Positions 27,855-38,701 of a stretch of DNA of 64,000 bases are shown here, in pieces. Source of the stretch: Shinella sumterensis (lineage in GTDB: Bacteria; Pseudomonadota; Alphaproteobacteria; Rhizobiales; Rhizobiaceae); the NCBI RefSeq assembly GCF_004514425.2, contig NZ_MYFN02000006.1, positions 183,780 to 247,779 of the forward strand, in the 5' to 3' direction. Both the position numbers and the translations under genes were made by a program. The notes beneath the pieces were generated by a model. It saw only the letters and a list, made by a program, of their open reading frames with translations. It searched no databases and was not told the origin of the DNA. Each line of letters begins with the position of its first letter. Position 1 is the first letter of the stretch.

Positions 27855-29807
27855 TCAGGCGAATTCCATGATGACGGCATCGACGGCCAGGCTTTCGCCG
27901 GGCCGGGCGCGGATCGGGCCGACGGTCAGGTCGCGCTCGGCGCGCAGCACGTTCTCCATCTTCATCGCCTCCACGACGGCCAGGGTCTCGCCCGCCTTGA
28001 CCTCCTGCCCTTCCTGCACGGCGATCGACACGACGAGGCCCGGCATGGGGCAGAGCAGCATTTTCGAGGTATCCGGGGGCAGTTTGACCGGCATCAGCGC
28101 ATCGAGTTCGGCAAGGCGCGGCGTGAAGACGCGGGTCAGCACGGACAGCCCCTGCCAGTCGATGCGCATGCCGTTTCGCAGCGGCCGCACCTGCGCCGTC
28201 ACCGATTGGCCGTCGACCGCGCCGCGCCAGACGGCATCGCCCGGCCGCCAGTCGCTCTCGACCGCATCCGCCGTCGTGAGCGCGTAATAATCATCGCCGA
28301 TCTTCACCACCCAGCCGGATCGCAGCGCCTGCGCCGGGCGCAGACGGTCAAGATGTTTCGCGCGGCGCGCGGCATCGGTCAAATGGGCCGACAGGGCGAT
28401 ACGGGCCAACACCTGCGCCTCGTCGGCGCTCGGCGCCATCGGCATGAAGCCGTCGGGATATTCCTCGGCGATGAAACCGGTCGAAAGTCGTCCCTCCCGC
28501 CAGCGCGGATGCCGCATCAGCGCGGCGAGGAAGGGAACATTGTGCTCGATGCCGTCGACAGTGAAACCATCGAGCGCGTCGCTCATGGCGTCGATCGCCT
28601 CCAGGCGGCTCGGCGCCCAGGTGCAGAGCTTGGCGACCATCGGATCGTAATACATCGAGATTTCGGCGCCCTCGTAGACGCCGGTATCGTTGCGCACGAT
28701 GGTCGAACCGGTTTTCCCTTCCGCGGGCGGGCGATAGCGGGTGAGCCGGCCGATGGACGGCAGGAAGCTGCGATACGGGTCCTCGGCATAGAGACGGCTT
28801 TCGATGGCCCAACCGTCCAGGCGGATATCGTCCTGCGCCAGCGTCAGCTTTTCGCCGGCGGCGATGCGGATCATCTGCTCCACGAGGTCGATGCCCGTAA
28901 CGAGTTCCGTGACCGGATGCTCGACCTGCAAGCGGGTGTTCATTTCGAGGAAATAGAAATTGCGGTCGCGGTCGACGATGAACTCCACCGTGCCGGCGCT
29001 CTGGTAATCGACGGCTTTGGCGAGCGCCACCGACTGCTCGCCCATGGCACGCCGCGTCGCCTCATCGAGAAACGGCGACGGCGCCTCCTCGACGACCTTC
29101 TGGTTTCGGCGCTGGATGGAGCATTCGCGCTCGCCGAGATAGAGCGTCGTGCCATGCGCATCCGCGAGCACCTGGATCTCGATATGGCGCGGGTCGACGA
29201 TGTACTTCTCGATGAAGACGCGGTCGTCGCCGAACGCGCTTTTCGCCTCCGAGCGGGCGCGGTCGAAGCCATCGCGCACCTCTTCCTCGTTCCAGGCGAT
29301 GCGCATGCCCTTGCCGCCGCCGCCCGCCGAGGCCTTGATCATCACGGGATAGCCGATCTCGCCGGCGATGCGCTCGGCATGGGCGGCGTCCTCGATGACG
29401 CCGAGGAAGCCCGGCACCGTCGGGACCTTCGCGGCATTGGCGAATTTCTTCGATTCGATCTTGTCGCCCATGGCGCGGATCGCCTTGGGCTTCGGGCCGA
29501 TGAAGACGATGCCCTCCGCCTCCAGCGCCTCGCAGAAGCTGGCGCGCTCGGACAGGAAGCCGTAGCCGGGATGAACCGCCTGTGCGCCGGTCTCCTTGCA
29601 GGCCGCGATGATCTTGTCTGCGACCAGGTAGCTTTCGGCCGCCGGCGCGGGGCCGATAAGAACGGCCTCGTCGGCCATTTCGACATGCAGCGCATCCCGA
29701 TCAGCATCGGAATAGACCGCAACGGTGGCTATGCCCATCCTGCGTGCCGTCTTGATCACGCGGCAGGCGATCTCGCCGCGATTGGCAATCAGGATTTTCG
29801 TGAACAT
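27855..29807 (-). CDS. pccA: Propionyl-CoA carboxylase alpha subunit (biotin carboxylase and carrier)
   Basis: 650 residues. The biotin carboxylase domain (1-445) starts KILIANRGEIACRVIKTA and includes the ATP-grasp glycine loop KASAGGGGKGMRI and EMNTRLQVEHPVTE. A linker (about 450-575) precedes the biotinyl domain, with the biotin Lys in VEAMKMENVL near 615. The layout and SKMLLCPMPGLVV segment fit PccA better than acetyl-CoA or methylcrotonyl-CoA subunits. The beta subunit gene pccB is at 35,590 on the same strand, about 5.8 kb away with unrelated genes between. Confidence 0.9.
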   Translation of the reverse strand: MFTKILIANRGEIACRVIKTARRMGIATVAVYSDADRDALHVEMADEAVLIGPAPAAESYLVADKIIAACKETGAQAVHPGYGFLSERASFCEALEAEGIVFIGPKPKAIRAMGDKIESKKFANAAKVPTVPGFLGVIEDAAHAERIAGEIGYPVMIKASAGGGGKGMRIAWNEEEVRDGFDRARSEAKSAFGDDRVFIEKYIVDPRHIEIQVLADAHGTTLYLGERECSIQRRNQKVVEEAPSPFLDEATRRAMGEQSVALAKAVDYQSAGTVEFIVDRDRNFYFLEMNTRLQVEHPVTELVTGIDLVEQMIRIAAGEKLTLAQDDIRLDGWAIESRLYAEDPYRSFLPSIGRLTRYRPPAEGKTGSTIVRNDTGVYEGAEISMYYDPMVAKLCTWAPSRLEAIDAMSDALDGFTVDGIEHNVPFLAALMRHPRWREGRLSTGFIAEEYPDGFMPMAPSADEAQVLARIALSAHLTDAARRAKHLDRLRPAQALRSGWVVKIGDDYYALTTADAVESDWRPGDAVWRGAVDGQSVTAQVRPLRNGMRIDWQGLSVLTRVFTPRLAELDALMPVKLPPDTSKMLLCPMPGLVVSIAVQEGQEVKAGETLAVVEAMKMENVLRAERDLTVGPIRARPGESLAVDAVIMEFA

Positions 29808-29882
29808 GCTTTCCTCCCGGCAGTCTTGTCAGGCGTTGTAGCCACAAAAGCGCCGGCCGTTCAACGGCGGCGCGCGGGCACT

Positions 29883-30833
29883 TTAGTCGAAGGCGATGTC
29901 CGCCCTCGCCTTTCGGCTCGTTTGTTCGCGCCAGATGATGAAAAGGCCTGAGGCGACGATGATCGCGATACCGAGCCATTTCGACGGCGTCGGGAAATCG
30001 CCGAAGATCGCATAGCCGAGCACGGTGGCCGAGATGATCTCGAAATACTGGAAGGGTGCCAGCAGCGAGAGCGGCGCCATGCGGAAAGCGCGCACCACCA
30101 GCATATGCGCATAGCCCGACAGCGCCCCCAGAATGAGCAGCAGAATGAGTGTGAAAAGCGATGGCGGCAGCGACAGTTCGAAGTCCGCAATGCCGGCATT
30201 GTTGCCGATCATCAGGGCCAGGCCCATGAACAGCGTTCCGCCGAAGCCGGCGATGGTCTGCATGGTGAGGGGAGAATCGGCATCGCCGATCGCCCGGTTC
30301 ATGAAAAGATAGACCGAATACAGGAAGGCGCAGCCGACCGGCAGCAGCGCCGTCCAGCCGAACAGCACGAAACTCGGCTGGATGACGATGAGCGCGCCGC
30401 CGAAGCCGATGATGATGGCGAGCCAGCGCCGCCAGCCGACCCTGTCGCCGAGAAAGGCGGCCGACATCGCGGTCAGGATGAAGGGTTCGACGAAGTAGAT
30501 CGCGAAGACATCCGCCAGCGGCATGTATTTGACGGCGGCGAAGAACAGCAGGCTTGCGGCACCGTGGATGGCCCCGCGCAAGAGGTTGAGCCAAGGACGC
30601 TTCGGGCGCAACGTCGCGGCACCGGCCGCCGTGAAGATCAACGGCACGGTGCAGACCAGCTGGAAGAAGAAGCGGTAGAACGTGACCTGCCCCGGCGACA
30701 TGCCGGCGAAATTGGCCATGTATTTGGCGATGGCATCCATGCAGGGCAGAAGCAGCATGGCGGCGGCCATGAGCGCCACGCCCTGCATGGTGTTTGCGCC
30801 GGACTGGCCGGCAGGGCCTGCGCCTGCATTCAT
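29883..30833 (-). CDS. EamA-type (DMT superfamily) transporter
   Basis: 316 residues from ATG 30833, with GAGGAGA upstream; the longer frame is not supported. About ten hydrophobic segments form two EamA repeats: the first ends near the VIQPSFVLFGW segment, the second near WLGIAIIVASGLFIIW. The conserved FYRFFFQLV and EPF motifs are visible. Substrate cannot be assigned. It is divergent from the XRE regulator across about 150 bases. Confidence 0.9.
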   Translation of the reverse strand: MNAGAGPAGQSGANTMQGVALMAAAMLLLPCMDAIAKYMANFAGMSPGQVTFYRFFFQLVCTVPLIFTAAGAATLRPKRPWLNLLRGAIHGAASLLFFAAVKYMPLADVFAIYFVEPFILTAMSAAFLGDRVGWRRWLAIIIGFGGALIVIQPSFVLFGWTALLPVGCAFLYSVYLFMNRAIGDADSPLTMQTIAGFGGTLFMGLALMIGNNAGIADFELSLPPSLFTLILLLILGALSGYAHMLVVRAFRMAPLSLLAPFQYFEIISATVLGYAIFGDFPTPSKWLGIAIIVASGLFIIWREQTSRKARADIAFD

Positions 30834-30987
30834 GGTTTGTCTCCTCGTTACCTTCTCCTTAGACCTTTTCGCCCAACTGGCAATGCCGGATTTCAGGCCC
30901 TGCAAGGGCGGCGCGAAGCGGCGCATTTGAGGTAGAAACAAGACCCCCTCTGCCTGTAAACTTGCCGGAAACACATTGGAGGCCGCG

Positions 30988-31392
30988 ATGACCATTGCCG
31001 GCGAGAACAACACCATTCCTTTTCCTGCCATCCGCACCGACGGCGACACGCTGGGCGGCCGCATCTGGCGCGCGCGCGATGCCATCGGCCTTTCCCTGGA
31101 AGACCTCGCGGCCCGGCTCGGCCTGCCGCAAGACACGATCGGCGGCTGGGAGAGCGATCGCGCCGAGCCGGACACCAAGGCGCTCTTCATGCTGGCGGGC
31201 GTGCTGTCGGTCTCGCCGTCCTGGCTGATCGCCGGCATCGGCGATGCGCCGAGCGATCCCGCCGGCGACGAACACCTCCATCCGCTGCTTCGCCAGCTCC
31301 GCGAGGTGCACCAGCTGCACGAGCGGACGGGCAAGGCGATCGCCACACTCGAAGCCGAGATCGCCAGGCTGATACAAAAAGATCAGGCCTGA
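30988..31392 (+). CDS. XRE-family helix-turn-helix regulator
   Basis: 134 residues from ATG 30988, with GGAGG 5 bases upstream; the frame upstream opens at TTG. The HTH spans about 20-78 (GRIWRARDAIGLSLEDLAARLGLPQDTIGGWESDR, in parts). The C-terminal 35 residues (LLRQLREVHQLHERTGKAIATLEAEIARL) form a predicted coiled coil for oligomerisation. It stands 78 bases before frmA in the same direction and may regulate it, or the divergent transporter. The target is not shown by the sequence. Confidence 0.88.
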   Translation: MTIAGENNTIPFPAIRTDGDTLGGRIWRARDAIGLSLEDLAARLGLPQDTIGGWESDRAEPDTKALFMLAGVLSVSPSWLIAGIGDAPSDPAGDEHLHPLLRQLREVHQLHERTGKAIATLEAEIARLIQKDQA

Positions 31393-31470
31393 TTTCACCC
31401 CCAAGACTTGAGACGGCGGCCCGGCTCTGCAATGGTCTGGCCGCAAGAGAATCCGCATAGGGAGACGACT

Positions 31471-32597
<1,127 letters not shown>

Positions 32598-32598
<1 letters not shown>

Positions 32599-33071
32599 TG
32601 ACGGCAACCGCCTACAGCGTCGATGTGCGGAGGATGGAAGCATTCTCCGCCGTCGAGCTTTATGCATTGCTGAAGCTGCGGGTCGATGTCTTCGTGGTCG
32701 AGCAGGCGTGCGCCTATCCGGAGCTGGATGGCAAGGACGCAGACGCGCTGCATCTGCGCCTGCTGATCGACGGCGAGACCGCGGCCTATGCGCGATTGCT
32801 GAAGACTGAAGACGATTTCCCGCACATCGGCCGGGTCATCGTCGCGCCGGCCCATCGCGGCAGCGGGCTTGGCGGCGTTCTGATGCGCACGGCGATCGAT
32901 GCCTGCGGGGCGCATTTTCCTGGCCAGCCGATCGCGCTTTCGGCGCAAAGCCATCTCGAACCCTTCTACCGGTCCCTTGGCTTCATGCCGACGTCGGCAG
33001 AATATGTCGAAGACGGCATTCCGCATGTCGACATGGTGCGGCCGGCCGAGGGCCAGGAGCGGGCGAGCTGA
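32598..33071 (+). CDS. GNAT acetyltransferase, ElaA-like
   Basis: 157 residues. The ATG overlaps the frmA stop (TGATG), so the genes are coupled. The family start LYALLKLRVDVFVVEQACAYPELDGKD fits ElaA. The acetyl-CoA site is GRVIVAPAHRGSGLGGVLM (about 76-94), and SHLEPFYRSLGFMPTS closes the fold. ElaA substrates are unknown. Confidence 0.9.
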
Positions 33072-33084
33072 AAAGACGGATCGT

Positions 33085-33558
33085 ATGAGCGAAAACCAGC
33101 CTACCATCTTTGTCGATGCGGATGCTTGCCCGGTGAAGCCCGAGGTGCTGAAGGTTGCCGAGCGGCATGGCCTGCCGGTGACCTTCGTCGCCAATTCGGG
33201 GCTGCGGCCGTCTCGTGACCCGATGATCCGCAACGTCATCGTCTCCGGGGCCTTCGACGCGGCCGACAACTGGATCGTCGACAACGTGCGCGAAGGCGAT
33301 ATCGTCATCACCGCCGACGTGCCGCTTGCCGGGCGCACCGTCGCGAAAGGCGCGCATGTGACCGGCCCGACCGGACGGCTGTTCGACCAGACGAATATCG
33401 GCATGGCGAGCGCGATGCGCGATCTCGGCGCGCATCTGCGCGAGACAGGCGAAAGCAAGGGCTACAATGCCGCCTTCTCGCCGCGCGACCGTTCCGCCTT
33501 CCTGGAAACCCTGGACCGGCTTTGCCGCCGGGCGAAGAATGCGCGGGCGGGATCATGA
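33085..33558 (+). CDS. UPF0178 (YaiI/YqxD, DUF188) family protein
   Basis: 157 residues from ATG 33085. The family signature IFVDADACPVKPEVLKVAER is at 8-27, ITADVPLAGRTVAKGAHV near 75-92, and FSPRDRSAFLETLDRL near the end. It resembles PIN-like nucleases by its Asp pattern, but function is unknown. It lies 13 bases after the ElaA-like gene and overlaps the next gene by 4 bases. Confidence 0.93.
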   Translation: MSENQPTIFVDADACPVKPEVLKVAERHGLPVTFVANSGLRPSRDPMIRNVIVSGAFDAADNWIVDNVREGDIVITADVPLAGRTVAKGAHVTGPTGRLFDQTNIGMASAMRDLGAHLRETGESKGYNAAFSPRDRSAFLETLDRLCRRAKNARAGS

Positions 33559-34211
33559 CGAGGGCACCGGCAGGCAGGATCTACGGCCGGCACGTGCCCT
33601 TCTATGCGGGTATCGGCGCCGCCATCGTCTGTGGCGTGCCGGCGATCTGGCTCAAGCCGGATTTCGCAATCGACATCGCGGCCGTCATGTTCTTCTCCTG
33701 CTACCTGGTGATGACGGTCATTCGCCTGCCCTATCTGACCGCGGCCTATCTCGAGCATCATGCCACCGACGCCGACGAACCGGTCTGGATCATCTTCGCC
33801 GTCACCTTCGCCGCCGCCGCCATTTCGATCGGCTCGCTGTTCGTCGTGCTCAATCGGAAGGGCGCCGGCGGTCTCGAGCTCGCTCTCGCCTTCGCCTCGG
33901 TCGCCCTCGGCTGGTTTACCATCCACACCATGGCCGCACTGCATTACGCCCATGTCTACTGGCGGCCGTCGAACACGGAGATGGATCGCGGCGGCGGCCG
34001 CAGCCTCTCCTTCCCCGGCGATACGAAGCCGGGGGTGTTCGACTTCCTGTATTTTGCCTTCGTGATCGGCATGACGGCGCAGACATCCGACGTCGCGATC
34101 ACCTCGACGGCGATGCGCAAGGTCAACCTGCTGCACGCCATCGCCTCCTTCTTCTTCAACACGGTGCTGGTCGCAGCCGCGGTGAACGCGGCCGTGTCGC
34201 TCGCCACCTGA
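33555..34211 (+). CDS. DUF1345 membrane protein
   Basis: 218 residues from ATG 33555, which overlaps the preceding stop (ATGA). Five or six membrane segments are seen, with the family motifs WFTIHTMAALHYAHVYW, DFLYFAFVIGMTAQTSDV and LLHAIASFFFNTVLVAAAVN. Function is unknown; coupling into the frmA-fghA run is the only clue. Confidence 0.92.
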   Translation: MTRAPAGRIYGRHVPFYAGIGAAIVCGVPAIWLKPDFAIDIAAVMFFSCYLVMTVIRLPYLTAAYLEHHATDADEPVWIIFAVTFAAAAISIGSLFVVLNRKGAGGLELALAFASVALGWFTIHTMAALHYAHVYWRPSNTEMDRGGGRSLSFPGDTKPGVFDFLYFAFVIGMTAQTSDVAITSTAMRKVNLLHAIASFFFNTVLVAAAVNAAVSLAT

Positions 34212-34225
34212 CTTCAGGAGCTTCC

Positions 34226-35059
34226 ATGAAAGTGCTATCCCAGAACACCGCCTTCGGCGGCATGCAGGGCGTATTCGCCCACGATTCCGAAGCCTGCAAG
34301 ACGGAAATGACCTTCGCCGTCTTCGTGCCGCCGCAGGCGATCAAGGAGCCGCGCCCGGTGCTGTGGTATCTCTCCGGCCTCACCTGCACCCATGCCAATG
34401 TCGTGGAGAAGGGCGAATATCGCCGCATGGCGGCGGAGCTTGGCCTGATCGTCGTCTGCCCCGATACCAGCCCGCGCGGCAATGAGGTGCCCGACGAGAT
34501 CACCAACTGGCAAATGGGCAAGGGCGCCGGCTTCTATCTCGACGCCACGGAGGCGCCCTGGGCGGAAAACTACCAGATGTACAGCTATGTGACGGAAGAG
34601 CTGCCGAATTTCCTTAGCCAGCATTTCCGCATGGACATGGAGCGCCAGGGCATTTTCGGTCACTCGATGGGCGGACACGGCGCCATGACCATCGCGCTCA
34701 AGCATCCAGACCGGTTCAAGAGCTGCTCCGCCTTCGCCCCCATCGTGGAGCCTTCGACGGCCGACTGGTCCGCACCCGCCTTCGAAAAGTATCTCGGCGC
34801 CGACAAGGCCGCCTGGCGCGAATACGATGCCTGCGCGCTGGTGGCCGATGGCGCCCGCTTTCCCGAATTCCTCATCGATCAGGGCAAGGCGGATGGCTTC
34901 CTCGACAACGGCCTTCGCCCCTGGCTGTTCGAGGAGGCGATCAAGGATACGGACATCAAGCTCACGCTGCGCATGCACGAGCGCTACGACCACTCCTACT
35001 ACTTCATCTCGACCTTCATGGACGACCATCTGAAGTGGCACGCCGAACGCCTCGGATGA
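34226..35059 (+). CDS. fghA: S-formylglutathione hydrolase
   Basis: 277 residues, ATG 34226 with CAGGAG upstream. It is a serine esterase of the alpha/beta fold that releases formate and glutathione from the FrmA product. The nucleophile is in GIFGHSMGGHGAM (Ser near 147). The family pieces LSGLTCTHANVVEKG and TSPRGNEVP lie in the N-terminal half, and the catalytic His is in RYDHSYYFISTFMDDHL. With frmA it completes glutathione-dependent formaldehyde oxidation. Confidence 0.97.
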   Translation: MKVLSQNTAFGGMQGVFAHDSEACKTEMTFAVFVPPQAIKEPRPVLWYLSGLTCTHANVVEKGEYRRMAAELGLIVVCPDTSPRGNEVPDEITNWQMGKGAGFYLDATEAPWAENYQMYSYVTEELPNFLSQHFRMDMERQGIFGHSMGGHGAMTIALKHPDRFKSCSAFAPIVEPSTADWSAPAFEKYLGADKAAWREYDACALVADGARFPEFLIDQGKADGFLDNGLRPWLFEEAIKDTDIKLTLRMHERYDHSYYFISTFMDDHLKWHAERLG

Positions 35060-35146
35060 CGGAACGGCTTCCCATGGCGGGGGCGCATGGCTGACATGCC
35101 GTCCCCGCTCTTGCGATCGGCCTGCCAATGCGCGATATTCCCACCC

Positions 35147-35198
35147 GGTAGACGGCTACCGCCGGGCAATCCGGTCACGATCGCGGGGACGGCCTCGC
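35147..35198 (+). promoter_or_regulatory. Candidate guanidine-II (mini-ykkC) riboswitch
   Basis: Two hairpins with ACGG loops stand in series. The first is GGTAG-ACGG-CTACC (35147-35160), the second GCGGGG-ACGG-CCTCGC (35183-35198), with 22 bases between. This is the defining form of the guanidine-II class (two short stems with ACGR loops). Shortly after, CTCC (35198-35201) can pair with the ribosome site GGAG (35210-35213), and shares base 35198 with hairpin 2. The switch would expose the site when guanidine is bound. The downstream gene is a Gdx-type exporter, the known target. Confidence 0.82.
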
Positions 35199-35221
35199 TC
35201 CTTTCAAACGGAGTAGGCAAA

Positions 35222-35536
35222 ATGCCCTGGATTCTCCTCACCCTTGCAGGTCTCTTTGAAATCGGCTGGGCCGTCGGTCTCAAATATACCGATGGTTTCA
35301 CCAAGCTCGTGCCGACCGTTCTCACCGCCGGTTCCATGCTGGTCAGCATCGTGCTTCTCGGCCTAGCCGTGAAGACGCTGCCCATGGGCACGGCCTATGC
35401 GATCTGGACCGGCATCGGCACCGTCGGCACCGTCATTCTCGGCATCGTCCTGTTCGCCGAGCCGGCCACCGCCATGCGGATCGGCTGCATCGCCCTTATC
35501 GTCACCGGCATTCTCGGCCTGAAATTCGTCGCCTAG
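35222..35536 (+). CDS. gdx: Small multidrug resistance protein, Gdx/SugE guanidinium exporter
   Basis: 104 residues, ATG 35222 with GGAG upstream. Four membrane helices. The SMR signature with the essential Glu13 is LFEIGWAVGLKYTDGFTK, which matches the Gdx (SugE) branch rather than EmrE. GTAYAIWTGIGTVGT is also branch-typical. It would exchange guanidinium for protons. The riboswitch just upstream supports guanidinium as the substrate. Confidence 0.93.
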   Translation: MPWILLTLAGLFEIGWAVGLKYTDGFTKLVPTVLTAGSMLVSIVLLGLAVKTLPMGTAYAIWTGIGTVGTVILGIVLFAEPATAMRIGCIALIVTGILGLKFVA

Positions 35537-35550
35537 ACGCCGCCAGCACG

Positions 35551-35571
35551 GCCGGGGGCGAAGCTCCCGGC
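35551..35571. terminator. Hairpin between convergent gdx and pccB
   Basis: Nine-base arms GCCGGGGGC and GCTCCCGGC (one G-T pair) enclose a GAA loop in the 53-base gap between two stops. No T tract on either strand, so termination is inferred from place and strength of the stem. Confidence 0.5.
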
Positions 35572-35589
35572 ACGCTGTCGAACGTTCCC

Positions 35590-37122
<1,533 letters not shown>

Positions 37123-37206
37123 GATCCCTCGGTTCCTCCCGTTCAGACAACGGCTTAGCACGGGGAACCGGGGGCTTGAAGAGGATTTGCCTAGATCGAT
37201 GGTCTC

Positions 37207-37253
37207 AGAGTCCGTTTGGAAACCCGGTGGCGGAGGGTTTCCAAACGGACTCT
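37207..37253. repeat. Perfect 19-base inverted repeat between the ATP12 gene and pccB
   Basis: Arms 37207-37225 and 37235-37253 are exact reverse complements (AGAGTCCGTTTGGAAACCC type) around a 9-base loop. It lies 4 bases beyond the ATP12 stop on the minus strand. No T tract follows on either strand. It may be a terminator, an RNA end-stabilising stem, or a dispersed palindromic element. Confidence 0.9.
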
Positions 37254-37257
37254 TAGG

Positions 37258-38043
37258 TCAGCGCGGAATGCCGGCGAGAACAGAGGCGGCGACATCCATC
37301 TCCTCGCGCCGCAATTCCCGGCGCCGGAAGGCTTCCTCGTCGGTGCCCCAATGCTCGATCTGCCAGTCTTCGTCCACATGGGCGAGAGACCAGGCCGTCT
37401 CTGCGTCGATAACGCCTTCCGCCAGCGCCAGCGCCAGCAGCGCCGATCCGGTCAGCGTCGTGACCGTGTGCAGGCAGGCCAGCGCGAGCGGATCGGTGTG
37501 GGCGGAAAGTGCTGCGGCAAAAGCATCGATCGCCGGTGCCGGCTGCTCCTGATGCATCACGCCTTCGACGAGGATGAACCGGGCGCCCTTGGCGTCGGCC
37601 GCCCAGCGCAGGATCGGATCCCAGCCGTCGCGCTGGCGGTTGACGAGGCCCTCGGGCGAATCGGCGCGGTAGCACAGCATGTCGGTACCGGCGAACCGCA
37701 CGATCTCGTCGGCCACCGCATCGAAATTGGCAGCAACGCCGTCGATGGCCGTGTTGACGAGGCGGGTGACCGGCATCTTCGCGGGATCGATCTCCTCACC
37801 CTGCCCGTCCCATTCTTCGCGCAGGCGATCGGCGATCGCCTGGGACGGCACCGCCAGGACGTTCTTGCCCGGCGTGCGCACCGGCCGGCCGTCGAGAAGG
37901 ATGCGGAAGCCCTCCTCCGCCTGCTCGGTCGTCACGTCCTTGTAGAACCGCTTCGGCAGCGGCCGCTTCATCTGGATTTGCGCGCGGCGCACCGGATCGG
38001 GATCGCTCATCGCATCGGAAAGATCGCTTCGGATATCACGCAT
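37258..38043 (-). CDS. ATP12 family F1-ATPase assembly chaperone
   Basis: 261 residues from ATG 38043, overlapping the HAD stop by 8 bases. Family features: KRFYKDVTTEQAEEGFRILLDGRPVRTPGK, in which the PVRTP segment is the hallmark; AIADRLREEWDGQGEEIDP; and LALACLHTVTTLTGSALLALAL, WQIEHWGTDEEA near the end. Mitochondrial ATP12 (ATPAF2) binds the F1 alpha subunit. In bacteria the same role is likely but little tested. Confidence 0.94.
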   Translation of the reverse strand: MRDIRSDLSDAMSDPDPVRRAQIQMKRPLPKRFYKDVTTEQAEEGFRILLDGRPVRTPGKNVLAVPSQAIADRLREEWDGQGEEIDPAKMPVTRLVNTAIDGVAANFDAVADEIVRFAGTDMLCYRADSPEGLVNRQRDGWDPILRWAADAKGARFILVEGVMHQEQPAPAIDAFAAALSAHTDPLALACLHTVTTLTGSALLALALAEGVIDAETAWSLAHVDEDWQIEHWGTDEEAFRRRELRREEMDVAASVLAGIPR

Positions 38044-38701
38044 CGGAAATCTCCAGCCATTCGAGGAGGTCGGCCGGCGTGCGCAGGATATGGTCCGCGC
38101 CCGCATCGACCAGTTCGGGAACACTCGCATATCCCCAGGAAACGCCGATGGCCTTGGCACCCGCCGCCTTGGCCATCTGCATGTCATAGACGGCGTCACC
38201 GATCACGACCGTGCGGTCCGCATCGATACCCGCCTCGCTGCAGCATTCCATGACCATGGCCGGATGCGGCTTGGAAGGGCAGTCGTCGGCGGTGCGGGAT
38301 ACGAAGAACGTCTTGTCGAAGCCGTGCGAGGCGCGAATGAGATCGAGGCCGCGGCGGGACTTTCCGGTGACCGCACCCAGGATCAGGTCGTCTTCGCGCT
38401 CCAGCCGCGCCATCATCGGCGCGATGCCGTCGAAAAGCGGCTCCTGGAAACCGGGTTCGGCGCGCACGCCGGTAAAGATGGCCTTGTAATGCGCCGTCAT
38501 TGCCAGCGCTTCGTCATCGACATGCGGCTTGCCCTGCATGCGGGCAATCGCGATGTCGAGGGTGAGCCCGATGATCGCCTTGGTCTCGGACACATCGGGC
38601 CGGGCATAACCGAAATCGACGAAGGTGCGCGCCATGACCTCGTGGATCAGCTTGACGCTGTCCACCAGCGTTCCGTCACAATCGAAAAGCACGAGCCGCA
38701 T
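38036..38701 (-). CDS. HAD-IA family hydrolase, Gph-like
   Basis: 221 residues from ATG 38701, which shares its A with the TGA of the upstream rluC-type gene. HAD motif I is VLFDCDGTLVDS (nucleophile Asp), motif II a Thr in GAVTGKS, motif III/IV VVIGDAVYDMQMAKAAGAKAIGV. A cap domain lies between motifs I and II. The nearest characterised type is phosphoglycolate phosphatase; the substrate is not proven. Confidence 0.9.
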   Translation of the reverse strand: MRLVLFDCDGTLVDSVKLIHEVMARTFVDFGYARPDVSETKAIIGLTLDIAIARMQGKPHVDDEALAMTAHYKAIFTGVRAEPGFQEPLFDGIAPMMARLEREDDLILGAVTGKSRRGLDLIRASHGFDKTFFVSRTADDCPSKPHPAMVMECCSEAGIDADRTVVIGDAVYDMQMAKAAGAKAIGVSWGYASVPELVDAGADHILRTPADLLEWLEISDA

